Assembly: GCA_900538705.1 (NCBI GenBank)
Contig: UPZG01000001.1
Coordinates: 744,001 to 808,000, forward strand
Source: an uncultured Porphyromonadaceae bacterium
GTDB lineage: Bacteria > Bacteroidota > Bacteroidia > Bacteroidales > Barnesiellaceae_A
DNA: 64,000 nucleotides
Reading direction: 5' to 3'
The notes beneath the pieces were generated by a model. The model saw only the letters and a list, made by a program, of their open reading frames with translations, was not told the origin of the DNA and searched no databases. This document shows positions 34,494-44,052 of this stretch, piece after piece. Positions within the stretch are counted from its first letter, which is position 1, and the number at the start of each line of letters is the position of its first letter. The position numbers and the translations under genes were made by a program.

Positions 34494-37400
34494 TCAGGAG
34501 TCCTGCTTCTTGAGGCTTTCCTTATATTCGGTCGGCGTCATTTCATAATATTGCTTGAAACATTTCGAAAAATATCGTGGGTCGTTTATTCCCACCATAT
34601 AGGCTATTTGGGTCATAGTGTAGTCGCCTTGTTTTATCAGTTGGGCAGCGCGTTTGATGCGCATTTCTTTGATAAATTCTATGGGGGCAAGTCCTGTAAG
34701 AGCCTTTAGCTTTTTGAAGAAAACCGAGCGGCTTACAGCCATTTCTTGCACAAAGTCGTCGACTACGAGGTCGCCGTTACCCATATTCTTTTCCATGAGT
34801 TCCAGTAGTTTCTCGAGGAACTTACGGTCGTTGAGCGTTAGTTTTACGCCATCAACAACGGGTATGGCAGTTGGTGTCTCTTCATGCTTCTGTACACCGA
34901 GACTTGTACGGTAGAACTCGCGCAGTTGTCGCCGTTGTTGCAACAAGTTCTCAACCCTTGCTTGCAGATAAGCAGCACTGAATGGTTTGGTTATGTAGTC
35001 GTCGGCTCCCTCTTCGAGCCCTGCTATCTTGCTCTCTGTTGTCGATTTGGCGGTGAGCAATATAATAGGTATGTGGCTGGTTGACATTTCCTGTCGTAGC
35101 TCACGAATAAGTCCGATGCCGTCGAGCCGGGGCATCATCAAATCGCTCACGATAATGTCGGGTTGCTGTTTCCTGGCTTTTTCTACGCCCTCAAGACCGT
35201 CGGTCGCTTCTATCACCTTGTATTGGTTTGCAAAGATACTTTTCAGGAAGACAAGTAGTTCGGCATTGTCTTCTACAAGCAATATAGTGTCGGTCGTATT
35301 CTCTTCGTCGGTTACTCCAGAGGATGATGCAGATAGCTCTTCGATCTCATCGTTGTTCTCTTCTTTACTTATGTCGGTAGGAGTGGGTAGGTCTTCGAGA
35401 ATATACTCTACATCTTTATCGTAGTGGTCACGACCCTTACGCAGGTATACCGTGAAACAGCTCCCTTTGTTGGGCGTGCTTTCTACTTCGATACTTCCCT
35501 TGTGCAACTCCACGAGTTCTTTCACTAACGAAAGGCCTATTCCTGTTGTGGGCTGGTTGAAAATATTGCGGTCTAACAGATTCTCAAACCGAACAAATAG
35601 CCGGTCTCGCTGGTTGGCGGGGATACCTATTCCTTCGTCGCGCACACCTATTGCTACGCGATTGTCTTTTTCTTCTATAAAGACGGTGATGCTTTTCCCT
35701 TGCGGCGTGTACTTGAAGGCATTAGACAGGAGATTGAAGAGTATCTTGTCTAACTTGTCGGTATCTACCCACAGGTAACTTTCGTGTAGCGATGTTTGCA
35801 AGTCGTATTGTATATTATGCTCTTCGGCGAGAGAATTGAAGTTTTGCATTGTCTGTTTTACAAACGGTATGATGTTTACCTCCGACACTCGCATACGCAT
35901 CTTTTTGTTCTGTATCTTTCGGAAGTCGAGTATCTGGTTGACGAGTCGCAACATACGTGTCGTGTTTTTCTTTACTAACAGCAGTTGGTTGCGTGTATCT
36001 TCTTTTAGACTTGTGTCGGTCAGTATGTGTTCTACCGGCCCGGCAATCAAAGTGAGCGGCGTGCGCAGCTCATGCGATATGTTGGTAAAGAAGCGCAATT
36101 TTATATCAGATACCTGTTGCTCTATTGTTACCTCGTTTTTCAGTTTATAGATAGTGGTAAAGATATACACTATGATACCTGTGACAAGCAGAAATGCTAT
36201 TATATAGAGAGCCCAAGCCCAAGGCGTTTCCCAGAACGATGGTAATATCTCTATGGTGAGGCTTCGTTCGTTGTCTACCCATATCCCATCACTGTTGGTA
36301 GAGCGAACCAAGAAGTGATATGTCCCCTTGGGCAGGTTGGTATAAGTGGCAGAGCGTTGAGAACCTACGTAGTTCCACTCTTTTTCAAAACCTTCGAGCA
36401 TATAAGCATACTGTATGTTTTGTGGCATACGCATGTCTATCGCTGCATATTGTATGGTGAAAATGTTCTGGTCATGTTCCAGTCGCAATGTGCTGGTCTC
36501 GTCTAATACTTTATTGAGTACACCATCTTTATGGGGCGATACCGGTCGGTTGGCCAGTAGTAGGCGTGTCAGGCAGATGAGGGGGGCATAGTCGCTTTTG
36601 CGCAAGGAGTCGGGGTCAAACATAATAACGCCGCTGCTATTTCCAAAAGCTATTTCGTTGCCTATATTTTCCACTACGCTCTCGTTGAAGCGTGGTTGTG
36701 GTGAAATCTCGTTGGTCTCGTAATTTTCGAAACTTTTCTTTTGAGGGTCGAATTTGCTCAACCCGTTTTCGGTACTTATCCATAAGTTCCCTTTTGAGTC
36801 TTCGGCAATTGCCAATAGTACGTCAGAGGGTAATCCGTCGGCGTGAGTGTATACATCGAAAATGGTCGTACTGTCGCCCTCGGTGCGTAACTTGTTGAGG
36901 CCTCCGCCAAATGTGGCTAAATACAACTCGCCTCGGCGTGTCGTGTGTATGTAATGAACATCGTTGGCACTGAGGCTGTTGCGATTCTCGGCATTGCGCA
37001 TGTAGTGAGTGAAGGTTATCTCGTCGGGAGTGCCGAAGTTACTGTCGAATTTCAATGCGCCAGCTGTTGTACCCACCCATATGTTCCCTATGCTGTCTTC
37101 ACCGATGGTCCTTACGCGGTCACACTCGTTGATAGGGTATTTTTTCAGGTAATTGCGGTGGTTGATAAATACAGGTTGGTCCAGGTGGTCGAGGTCGAGA
37201 TAATTTAATCCTCCGCCGTAAGTGGCTATCCACAAAAGTTTGTTTTTGTCGATGTGAAGGAAGTAGAGGTCGTCGTTACTCAGGCTGTATATATCGTTGT
37301 CGGAGTGTCGGTATTGCTCGATGCGGTATCGGTCGTGTGCAATGGGTATGGCACAGAATAGTCCATTCCCTTTTGTGGCTATCCACAAGCGCCCCTCATC

Positions 37401-38930
37401 ATCTTCGACCATATTATATACCGGGGCGTCGAGGGCTTTGCCTTGTGGACTTATATAACCGTTTTCGGTAAGTACCCCCTTATATGTCCCGTCAGAAGCA
37501 TATACTTGTAATGTACCGTTGCGCAATCCTATAAAAACGTCACCGTTGTTGCTCTCAAAAATACTTCGCACATCGCTGTCGAGGCTGTAACGGTTTGATT
37601 GGTCAAATCGTTTTATTGTAATAGGTTTGTTATGGAACGTTATTTTGTCAAGACCTTTCGAGTAAGTACAAATCCATAGGTTGCCCAACTCGTCAGAAAA
37701 AGCCGAGTGTACACGATTGGTCGTGTTATATTCTTCCTGGTCGTAAAAAAGCGGATATAGTTTATCTTCTTGACGGTCGTAGTAACAAAGCCCGCTACCA
37801 TCGGGCTGTACCCATACAATGCCTCGCTTGTCTTCGAGAATAAGGAAGTATGGATTGGTTTGCGACGCAATAGACATTTTTGTAGGGACAAGCTCTTGCT
37901 TGAATTGCCGGCGAGCAAGGTTATAATGCAATACCTCTTGCGGGCGACCCGGGTCTATCCACACTTCGTTATGACTGTCTATGAAAACTTGCTTTACGTC
38001 ACAGCCCGCCAGCAGGGGGGTGTTTTGTGCGGTATAATGCTCGTAAGAGCCGTCCGTGGGATTGTATACGAAGATGCCGTCGCTATCGGTCGTGACGAAG
38101 AGCAGTCCCGACTTGCCTATGCAGTCGATATTTTCTATACGCGATGTAGCAGGAAGTTGGTGCAGTGTAAAACTTTTGTCGGCTTTTACATATTGCCATA
38201 TTCGGCCATTGTCAGAGCCGGTCCATACACTCTGTGTATCTTCGTCAATGGTATAAAAGGCCTGCAAATTTTTTCCGCCCGATTTTGATGAAGCCGTGAA
38301 AAAACGCTCGGGAGTAGTGCCGCCGCGAGGTATTACGCCGATGCCATTGTCAGAGAGCAGCCACTCGTTACCGTCATAGTCTTCGTGTACCAGGTAGCAA
38401 TGCAGCGATGGGAACATTCCTGATTGAGTAGAATATACCTCGGCGGTGGTAGCGTAGCTCACACTGTCGGTAGTTACGCGTATGGCTTCGTCATGGTCGC
38501 CGTGCAACCACACGCTACCACTTGGCAATACGGTGATTTTTTTTATATTTAAGGCTTCGTATCCTGTAGCATAAATAGGCTCAAATTGCTCGGAGCGTGG
38601 GTCGAACCGGTGTACCCGATAATCGTATGCTAGTAACCAGATATATCCGTAACGGTCGGCTTCGATAGTCTGTATACGGTTGTTTGACAAGTTTACATGG
38701 TCGCCTGCAAGAGCTTTATAAACGGTAAACTCATATCCGTTAAACATGTTCAGTCCGTCCCATGTAGCAAGCCACATAAGCCCTTTTTTATCTTGCATGA
38801 TATACATGACGGTATTTTGGGATAATCCGTCTTCGGTAGTATAATGTGTAACAGAGTATCGTAGTGGTACGGCACAGGCCGCTCCTATAATGCAGACGAT
38901 AAAGTATATTGTCAAGAAGAAGTGTTTCAT
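34494..38930 (-). CDS. Hybrid two-component system sensor-regulator (HTCS)
   Basis: 1478 residues, one of the largest proteins here. In order: signal peptide (about 1-20); a periplasmic double beta-propeller made of repeats such as GYIWLLAY, LWIATKGNGLF and LWISTENGLSKFD (about 30-770); a Y_Y_Y domain (about 800-880); one membrane helix (about 895-917); histidine kinase with NISHELRTPLTLI (His near 950) and its ATPase domain; a receiver domain with SDLMMPRLDG (Asp near 1260); and an AraC-type HTH at the end. In Bacteroidales such proteins sense oligosaccharides and activate glycan-use genes. The only nearby candidate target is the divergent hydrolase; no SusCD pair is present. A minus-strand TATATTTG (38958-38965) is a likely -7 element. 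Confidence 0.93.
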   Translation of the reverse strand: MKHFFLTIYFIVCIIGAACAVPLRYSVTHYTTEDGLSQNTVMYIMQDKKGLMWLATWDGLNMFNGYEFTVYKALAGDHVNLSNNRIQTIEADRYGYIWLLAYDYRVHRFDPRSEQFEPIYATGYEALNIKKITVLPSGSVWLHGDHDEAIRVTTDSVSYATTAEVYSTQSGMFPSLHCYLVHEDYDGNEWLLSDNGIGVIPRGGTTPERFFTASSKSGGKNLQAFYTIDEDTQSVWTGSDNGRIWQYVKADKSFTLHQLPATSRIENIDCIGKSGLLFVTTDSDGIFVYNPTDGSYEHYTAQNTPLLAGCDVKQVFIDSHNEVWIDPGRPQEVLHYNLARRQFKQELVPTKMSIASQTNPYFLILEDKRGIVWVQPDGSGLCYYDRQEDKLYPLFYDQEEYNTTNRVHSAFSDELGNLWICTYSKGLDKITFHNKPITIKRFDQSNRYSLDSDVRSIFESNNGDVFIGLRNGTLQVYASDGTYKGVLTENGYISPQGKALDAPVYNMVEDDEGRLWIATKGNGLFCAIPIAHDRYRIEQYRHSDNDIYSLSNDDLYFLHIDKNKLLWIATYGGGLNYLDLDHLDQPVFINHRNYLKKYPINECDRVRTIGEDSIGNIWVGTTAGALKFDSNFGTPDEITFTHYMRNAENRNSLSANDVHYIHTTRRGELYLATFGGGLNKLRTEGDSTTIFDVYTHADGLPSDVLLAIAEDSKGNLWISTENGLSKFDPQKKSFENYETNEISPQPRFNESVVENIGNEIAFGNSSGVIMFDPDSLRKSDYAPLICLTRLLLANRPVSPHKDGVLNKVLDETSTLRLEHDQNIFTIQYAAIDMRMPQNIQYAYMLEGFEKEWNYVGSQRSATYTNLPKGTYHFLVRSTNSDGIWVDNERSLTIEILPSFWETPWAWALYIIAFLLVTGIIVYIFTTIYKLKNEVTIEQQVSDIKLRFFTNISHELRTPLTLIAGPVEHILTDTSLKEDTRNQLLLVKKNTTRMLRLVNQILDFRKIQNKKMRMRVSEVNIIPFVKQTMQNFNSLAEEHNIQYDLQTSLHESYLWVDTDKLDKILFNLLSNAFKYTPQGKSITVFIEEKDNRVAIGVRDEGIGIPANQRDRLFVRFENLLDRNIFNQPTTGIGLSLVKELVELHKGSIEVESTPNKGSCFTVYLRKGRDHYDKDVEYILEDLPTPTDISKEENNDEIEELSASSSGVTDEENTTDTILLVEDNAELLVFLKSIFANQYKVIEATDGLEGVEKARKQQPDIIVSDLMMPRLDGIGLIRELRQEMSTSHIPIILLTAKSTTESKIAGLEEGADDYITKPFSAAYLQARVENLLQQRRQLREFYRTSLGVQKHEETPTAIPVVDGVKLTLNDRKFLEKLLELMEKNMGNGDLVVDDFVQEMAVSRSVFFKKLKALTGLAPIEFIKEMRIKRAAQLIKQGDYTMTQIAYMVGINDPRYFSKCFKQYYEMTPTEYKESLKKQDS

Positions 38931-39132
38931 GTTTTTCTATGGTATTATTTGACAGTTCAAATATATAAAATATAGTCGTAAAAAGTTCCCGATAATCTAA
39001 ATTTACGTGCCTGGCGTATTCTGTTTGCTACTTTTTATAACCGAGAGTTCCTTGGAATTTTTTCGATAGTTTCTGTTTCCTGTGTAATATAAGCTGTTGT
39101 TTAACAGTGTCTAACTCAAAGTCGTGTTTTCG

Positions 39133-39164
39133 TTTGTCTCAGCCTTTATCTTTTACTAACTTTG
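39133..39164 (+). promoter_or_regulatory. Promoter of the alpha/beta-hydrolase gene
   Basis: TTTG (39133-39136) and TAACTTTG (39157-39164) are 20 bp apart, a consensus match. The first ATG is only 12 bp past the -7 element, so the leader is a few nucleotides or the start is the second ATG at 39186. Confidence 0.75.
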
Positions 39165-39176
39165 CATAGTTATAAA

Positions 39177-40328
39177 ATGACAAAAATGAAAAAAATTCTC
39201 ACACTATTACTCTTCCTTTCTACAACGTTGTGGGTGCCGAGTGTAGGTAGGTCGTATGAGACAGTAAAAGATATGCCTGTATACTATGAGGTGTTGCGCA
39301 GCGAACTTACCTATCCTGCAGCGTGGGGCATATCACCCGAAAAGGACTTCGATACTTGGCGAGATAAAGCCCGTACACTGCTGCTCGATTGTATCGACTA
39401 TACCCCAGATACTACGGCATTTGATTATACAATTGTGGCTACCGAACAGCGCGATGGTTATGCGGCGCATCGCATTATGTTGCATCTCAACCGATATGTT
39501 ACAGTGCCGGCTTATCTGTTGGTTCCGAGTGGGAGCGGACCGTTTCCTGCCGTAGTTGTATTGCACGACCATGGGGCAAAATTTGACATAGGTAAGGAGA
39601 AGAATGTGAAACCTTTTGCCGATGATACGGTTACTCTTGCGATGTCTGATGCTTGGGTATCTAAGTATTACGATGGTATATATACCGGAGACTATCTTGC
39701 TGCTAACGGATATGTGGTACTTGCGGTAGATGCTCTCTTATGGGGCGACCGAGGCCGTAAAGAAGGAGCACGTTATAGTTCGCAGCAGGCTTTGGCTGCC
39801 AACCTTTTTCAAATGGGACGTTCGTGGTGCGGAGTTATTACGTCTGACGACATGCGAAGTGTCGATTTCCTGGCTTCGTTGCCTTTTGTCGATTCTTCCC
39901 GGATAGGAGCCGTGGGCTTTTCCATGGGGGCCCATCGAGCGTGGATGCTATCGGCTGCTACCGATAAAGTGCGTGCCGCTGCTGCCGTTTGCTGGATGTG
40001 TACCACCGACTCACTTATGACTCTCACGAACAATCAGAACAAAGGAGGCTCGGCCTATGCTATGATAGTGCCTCGCTTGCGTCGTTATCTGGATTATCCT
40101 CATGTAGCTGCCATATCGTGTCCCAAGCCGTTGTTGCTTATCAATGGGCGTAAGGACAAGCTTTTTCCAGTAGCTGGCGTGCAGAGTGCCTATGATTATC
40201 TTCGGGGCGTGTGGCGGCAATGTGGGGCTGAGGAGAAATTGGAGACTACTTTTTACGATACCACTCATACATTCAATGCCGAGATGCACCGTCAGGTACT
40301 TTTATTCTTAGACAAATGGCTTAAATAG
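39177..40328 (+). CDS. Secreted alpha/beta-hydrolase (acetyl-esterase/dienelactone-hydrolase-like)
   Basis: 383 residues from the ATG at 39177 (39186 is also possible). A signal peptide (ILTLLLFLSTTLWVPSVG) is followed by an alpha/beta-hydrolase domain. The nucleophile is S249 in GFSMGAHRA, the acid is probably the Asp of NGRKDKLFP and the base the His of DTTHTFN, so the triad is complete. VVLHDHGAKFDIGKEK marks the oxyanion region. Family members remove acetyl or other ester groups from glycans or small molecules; the substrate is not readable. Divergence from the HTCS gene suggests that it may be under its control, which would fit a carbohydrate esterase. Confidence 0.8.
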   Translation: MTKMKKILTLLLFLSTTLWVPSVGRSYETVKDMPVYYEVLRSELTYPAAWGISPEKDFDTWRDKARTLLLDCIDYTPDTTAFDYTIVATEQRDGYAAHRIMLHLNRYVTVPAYLLVPSGSGPFPAVVVLHDHGAKFDIGKEKNVKPFADDTVTLAMSDAWVSKYYDGIYTGDYLAANGYVVLAVDALLWGDRGRKEGARYSSQQALAANLFQMGRSWCGVITSDDMRSVDFLASLPFVDSSRIGAVGFSMGAHRAWMLSAATDKVRAAAAVCWMCTTDSLMTLTNNQNKGGSAYAMIVPRLRRYLDYPHVAAISCPKPLLLINGRKDKLFPVAGVQSAYDYLRGVWRQCGAEEKLETTFYDTTHTFNAEMHRQVLLFLDKWLK

Positions 40329-40510
40329 AAAATCTTTGCGGGTTACGTTACAACCGTTTACTGTATGATTTTTGTGACTTATGAGTCTTGCCATTTATGG
40401 GTTACACCATTTGCATGTTGCTGTAATGTCGATAAAGTGTGAGAAAAGCTCGCAAATTATTTGCACGGATGGAATAAAAGGTGTAAATTTGCATCGCTTT
40501 TTACGAAGCG

Positions 40511-40584
40511 CGGGGCGTAGCGCAGTCCGGTAGCGCACCTGCTTTGGGAGCAGGGAGTCGCAGGTTCGAATCCTGTCACCCCGA
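40511..40584 (+). tRNA. tRNA-Pro (anticodon TGG)
   Basis: A 74-nt cloverleaf: acceptor arm CGGGGCG with CACCCCG and discriminator A, D-arm GCGCAGTCCGGTAGCGC, anticodon loop TTTGGGA with TGG at 40545-40547, and T-arm CAGGTTCGAATCCTG. No CCA is encoded. The sixth acceptor pair is C opposite A, a mismatch in an otherwise standard stem. It is followed by an intrinsic terminator. The 3' end of such tRNA genes is a common integration site; phage-derived genes begin about 150 bp downstream. Confidence 0.95.
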
Positions 40585-40594
40585 CTATAACAGA

Positions 40595-40628
40595 GGAGCA
40601 GTGATGTGTATTCGTCACTGCTCCTTTT
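40595..40628 (+). terminator. Terminator of tRNA-Pro
   Basis: GGAGCAGTGA (40595-40604) pairs perfectly with TCACTGCTCC (40615-40624) and is followed by TTTTATGTT. Confidence 0.85.
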
Positions 40629-40736
40629 ATGTTGTATTTCATAATCGCATTCTTATGGACAACCGGGTATTTTAGGTGGAGATAAACATTCATTTTTACC
40701 CACGAGTGGTTGCCATCTGCAATTTTAAGAATCTTG

Positions 40737-42734
40737 TCAGAACGAGGCTTCTCCTATAAGAGGTGAAGGACGATGATACTTGACGGCGGCAAGAGGTTCC
40801 TCGCAGCATATGTATGTACCTATGCAACGGGTGATGAGTATGTCGTCGTGTTCGCCCTCTTTGGCACCGAAGCTACCGTTGGGCTTGCGCTCGAAAACGT
40901 CATATTCATGGCATGCTTCGGCATCACGTTCTATGTATCCGTTTTGTCTTAAGATATTGATTTGATGGTTGATAAGTAATAGTTTAGTGGCGCGATTCAT
41001 ATGAAAGCCCCATCTTTGTGGTGCTTGATTACCTATTTCGCCACCGGCATGGCGCCGTGCATAGAGGTTGCGATAGTTTTGCGCGATGGTGTCGAGGATG
41101 TACCCTGAATGCATCTCTTCGGTACATTCTGTTTCTAACGTGTTGCTTTCTACTACGAGCAAAGCGTTGTCGTAGTAGGCTGCTATCTGTACCGCTTTCC
41201 ATGCAAGGAGGTCGTGGTCGGTGTGCCCGCGCCATTGTGCTACAATGGCAGGAATACCCCCGGTGAGCATATCACGACGGTCGAAAACGGCAATGACCGA
41301 GAAATCGGCTTTTCGTGAGCGGCCTCCGATATCGACGGCTACAACGTAACGGTTGCGCAACCTGGGGTCTTTCTCTGGTGGTTCCCAAATATGTAGCAAG
41401 CCGCCCGGTTCTTCGACAAACTCCAGATTGACAAGAGCGTCGCGACCTGTAGAAGCTTGTGCCCGTATCTCTCCGGTGTATCGTGGCACGGTGCAATGTT
41501 GCCTGAGTTTGTGTATGGCTTGTAGGTTGAAGACTCGCTCCCCTGAGTAACTAAATGCTTCGATATCGTCGGAGGGATATTCGGCCATCATGTCAGCATG
41601 TTCGTGGTATTCGCGCCGCTTAGCGCGATACCAAGCAACGGCTTCGAGAGTGGCACCGTGCTGCCAAAGTTGTTGCTCATATTCGTTGAGCGACGAGGCA
41701 AAGGATGCAGCATCGTCGAGATGAGTGGTGTATATTTCTATTTCGTGCCAAGGAACAAATATGGGCGTTTTATCGCTTTCTCCTCTACAAGCCCGCATAT
41801 ACTCGCGGTGAAAATATCCCCCGGTACCATTGGCTGTACTTTCTATGACAACTACCGAGTAGGGCAAGAGGGCAATGCTGCCACAGACGGCACGGATAAG
41901 ATTCTCGGGAGTGTGTGTCGGCGTATTGTTCCAAAATGCAGCTTCGCTGAGGTGTGCCATGGCAGCATCGCTACCGCGCACAGCTTCGGGCGACTCGGAC
42001 GAACAGATGGTAACCTTGGAGCCTGTATTGGCTATACAAGATGTATTGCTTGACTTCTCGAATGGTCGGAATGCAGGCTGCGTGTTGTCGCCAAGGAGCC
42101 ATGCCGGATAGTTGTCGAGTAGTTTGGTATACATGCCTTTGATTTGTGCCGCCGCATCTTTGAGGTGGGCACAGATGATGCTGTTCCAGTTTTTACGATG
42201 AACAAGTTGTATCCAAGCCATATACATCTGGATAAGGGTAGAACCTCCCCATTGACGAGCTTTGAGCATGATGAGGCGTATAGGTTTCCCGGCCAGACGC
42301 ATTCCCTCGAGCGTGGCGAGAAGTCTTTGTTGTGGCCTGTTGAGTATGAAAGGAATATCGTTTTGGCTTTTCTTGTCTTTGATTTTGACAAACATAGCTG
42401 CCCAAAACTCAAAGTCATAGCGAATGCGTATTTGTAACCATTTGGTCCATAATCCTTCTTTAAGTTCGAACGACGGCCTTTTATGGAGTTTGGCAAGGAT
42501 AAAAGAGTCTAAGCATCCTGCCTGTGCAAGGCTTTTGGCAAAAGGATTCTCATCGAGCATTTGTTTCGGCACGTATTGTAAAGGGATAGGAGCGTCGGGC
42601 ATTTCTACGATAATGCGCTCTCCGTATGCGTTACGTCCTGTAACAGGGTTATATGGCTTGTGTAGTGCGTTTTTGCGGCGCATATTTTCGGAGAGCATTG
42701 CGGCTATACGTTCGGTTGTATCATCATTCGTCAT
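40737..42734 (-). CDS. Phage-type terminase large subunit
   Basis: 665 residues, apparently intact. The ATPase half has a Walker A-like KARQWGGST (residues 158-166), Walker B region MAHLSEAAFW with catalytic E264, and the coupling motif ESTANG (298-303). The nuclease half has RNase H-fold acidic residues in context: D468 (VAVDIGGRSRKADF), E529 (LLVVESNT) and D630/D631 (EGEHDDILI). All parts needed to package and cut DNA are visible. The start overlaps the preceding 94-residue gene by 11 bp. No portal, capsid or tail gene is adjacent, so whether this is a remnant, a satellite or a co-opted motor is open. Confidence 0.85.
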   Translation of the reverse strand: MTNDDTTERIAAMLSENMRRKNALHKPYNPVTGRNAYGERIIVEMPDAPIPLQYVPKQMLDENPFAKSLAQAGCLDSFILAKLHKRPSFELKEGLWTKWLQIRIRYDFEFWAAMFVKIKDKKSQNDIPFILNRPQQRLLATLEGMRLAGKPIRLIMLKARQWGGSTLIQMYMAWIQLVHRKNWNSIICAHLKDAAAQIKGMYTKLLDNYPAWLLGDNTQPAFRPFEKSSNTSCIANTGSKVTICSSESPEAVRGSDAAMAHLSEAAFWNNTPTHTPENLIRAVCGSIALLPYSVVVIESTANGTGGYFHREYMRACRGESDKTPIFVPWHEIEIYTTHLDDAASFASSLNEYEQQLWQHGATLEAVAWYRAKRREYHEHADMMAEYPSDDIEAFSYSGERVFNLQAIHKLRQHCTVPRYTGEIRAQASTGRDALVNLEFVEEPGGLLHIWEPPEKDPRLRNRYVVAVDIGGRSRKADFSVIAVFDRRDMLTGGIPAIVAQWRGHTDHDLLAWKAVQIAAYYDNALLVVESNTLETECTEEMHSGYILDTIAQNYRNLYARRHAGGEIGNQAPQRWGFHMNRATKLLLINHQINILRQNGYIERDAEACHEYDVFERKPNGSFGAKEGEHDDILITRCIGTYICCEEPLAAVKYHRPSPLIGEASF

Positions 42735-43008
42735 ATGAGAGATTTTTGAGAAGTTTGTTGACTGCCTCTAATCGCATGGCCGAGTCGGCTATGGAATTTC
42801 GCGAGGAAGCTGATGCCGGAGAGTTGCCGGCATTGATGTCTTTGCGGATGGTTTCGAGGCATTTGGCAAGTGATGTTTCATTGGTACAGCCAGGTAATGC
42901 GTCCAACAGTTGATCGTAACACAGATGCAACGCCTTGTATTGTTTGGAACGCAATCCGGCGTCGGAGAAATCGAAGGTCTCAGGAGTTTCGTTATCAGAA
43001 TGATTCAT
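42724..43008 (-). CDS. Small protein upstream of terminase, possible small terminase subunit
   Basis: 94 residues, mostly helical with acidic and Ser/Asn-rich stretches (SPASASSRNSIADSAMRLEAVNKLL). I recognise no domain. Position, small size and the 11-bp overlap with the large terminase gene suggest a small terminase subunit or packaging accessory; this is inference only. A -7 element (minus-strand TACCTTTG, 43048-43055) lies 40 bp upstream, so this gene probably heads the two-gene unit. Confidence 0.6.
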   Translation of the reverse strand: MNHSDNETPETFDFSDAGLRSKQYKALHLCYDQLLDALPGCTNETSLAKCLETIRKDINAGNSPASASSRNSIADSAMRLEAVNKLLKNLSYDE

Positions 43009-43047
43009 GTCAAAAACGAGTTATATCATATTATTACATCAGTGAAG

Positions 43048-43069
43048 CAAAGGTACGGAGCGATCTTTG
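43048..43069. promoter_or_regulatory. Divergent promoter region of the phage-derived cassette
   Basis: On the minus strand 43048-43055 reads TACCTTTG, a full -7 match. On the plus strand 43062-43069 reads GATCTTTG, one base from consensus. The two face away from each other and would drive the terminase pair and the three plus-strand genes. No clear -33 boxes are visible. Confidence 0.5.
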
Positions 43070-43120
43070 CAGTGGAATGTTATAGTGTACCTAAATGGTG
43101 AAACCTAAAAATTTTTTTGT

Positions 43121-43735
43121 ATGAGTCTAATGGATTTTGCTGCTCCCATTATCTCGTTCGTGTCACAACAGAATGAGTATAATAGGCAGCTCGATATGGC
43201 CAAACAGCGGCAAGACATGATGAACGGCTACTATCAGCGGCAAATGGATAATGTCACCTCGGCATTTAATCGTAATTATTATCGCAACTATCTCGATAAT
43301 GCCAATGCCCGTAATATGCTGAAGCAGGTACGAGAACAGTTGGGAGAGCAATCAAAAGCGGCACGTAATAGAGCTGCGGTTACCGGTGCTACAGGTGAGG
43401 CTGTGGCTGCTGTGCAGAAATATAACAATCGTGCGCTTGATAATGTAGTCGGTTCATTGGCAGCTGCCGAAGAGACCGGCAGAGAGAGTGCGGCCTCACT
43501 TTATGATACACAGCGACAACAACTCGATAATCTAATGATGGCATCGACCATGAAGTATTACGATGATTACTCTGCTTTGAGTAAGGCTATGAGTGAAAAC
43601 AATAGACAGTTGTGGCTGGGTCTTGGTTCTAAATATGCCAATCGCTATGGAGATTTCTTAAACCAACAAGCCGGTAGTGTGCAAACCGAATACCAGCAGC
43701 CTGATTATATGGATGAAACTTATATGATGCCATGA
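43121..43735 (+). CDS. Helical phage-like protein (internal-virion-protein-like), function unknown
   Basis: 204 residues, highly Gln/Asn/Tyr/Ala-rich and helical, without signal peptide. The opening SLMDFAAPIISFVSQQNEYNRQLDMAKQRQDM-like pattern, with its QQ-rich helices, and the TGATGEAVAAVQKYNNRAL centre resemble small internal virion or pre-ejection proteins of podoviruses, but this is a resemblance of composition and not a domain match. The start codon follows an A/T-rich leader. The stop overlaps the next start (ATGA), indicating translational coupling to the 106-residue gene. Confidence 0.6.
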   Translation: MSLMDFAAPIISFVSQQNEYNRQLDMAKQRQDMMNGYYQRQMDNVTSAFNRNYYRNYLDNANARNMLKQVREQLGEQSKAARNRAAVTGATGEAVAAVQKYNNRALDNVVGSLAAAEETGRESAASLYDTQRQQLDNLMMASTMKYYDDYSALSKAMSENNRQLWLGLGSKYANRYGDFLNQQAGSVQTEYQQPDYMDETYMMP

Positions 43736-44052
43736 GAAAAAAAGAGAATATTAAAGAGTTGTTGCTTCGTTTGATGTCGCGACACAAAGCTGTTATGAGT
43801 GACAGTGACTGTGATGAAACTGTCGCAACTGAAAAATTTCCGGCCGAAGAGGAGCTCCTTGCAGAGATGTGCCGGTTAGTCGGTCCTCGTCCGGCATTGC
43901 CGGGCGGTAGTCGAGTCCGTCGAGTATTAATATCGTGGTTTGTGCCACGGAATGTCGACGATGTAGATTGTTTCGCAAGGCGTTATCATGTATGGCAACA
44001 GCTACCATACATGGTGACAGAGGTGTTACGTAAAAGAAAAGAAAAGCGATGA
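43732..44052 (+). CDS. Small basic protein of the cassette, function unknown
   Basis: 106 residues, with basic ends (MRKKENIKELLLRLMSR and LRKRKEKR) and an acidic middle. It has a PGGSRVRRVLISWFVPRN segment but no recognised motif. It overlaps both neighbours by 4 bp (ATGA), so the three plus-strand genes are surely one translational unit. Its small size makes a role as an adaptor or chaperone for the large protein possible, but that is a guess. Confidence 0.6.
   Translation: MRKKENIKELLLRLMSRHKAVMSDSDCDETVATEKFPAEEELLAEMCRLVGPRPALPGGSRVRRVLISWFVPRNVDDVDCFARRYHVWQQLPYMVTEVLRKRKEKR

Noticed and set aside
34494..40328. Polysaccharide utilisation locus
   Set aside because: A hybrid sensor and an esterase are present, but there is no SusC, SusD or glycoside hydrolase gene.
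40457..40693. Minus-strand open frame of 78 residues containing GVTGFEPATPCSQSRCATGLRYAP
   Set aside because: This is the antisense reading of the tRNA-Pro gene, a well-known spurious protein in annotations.
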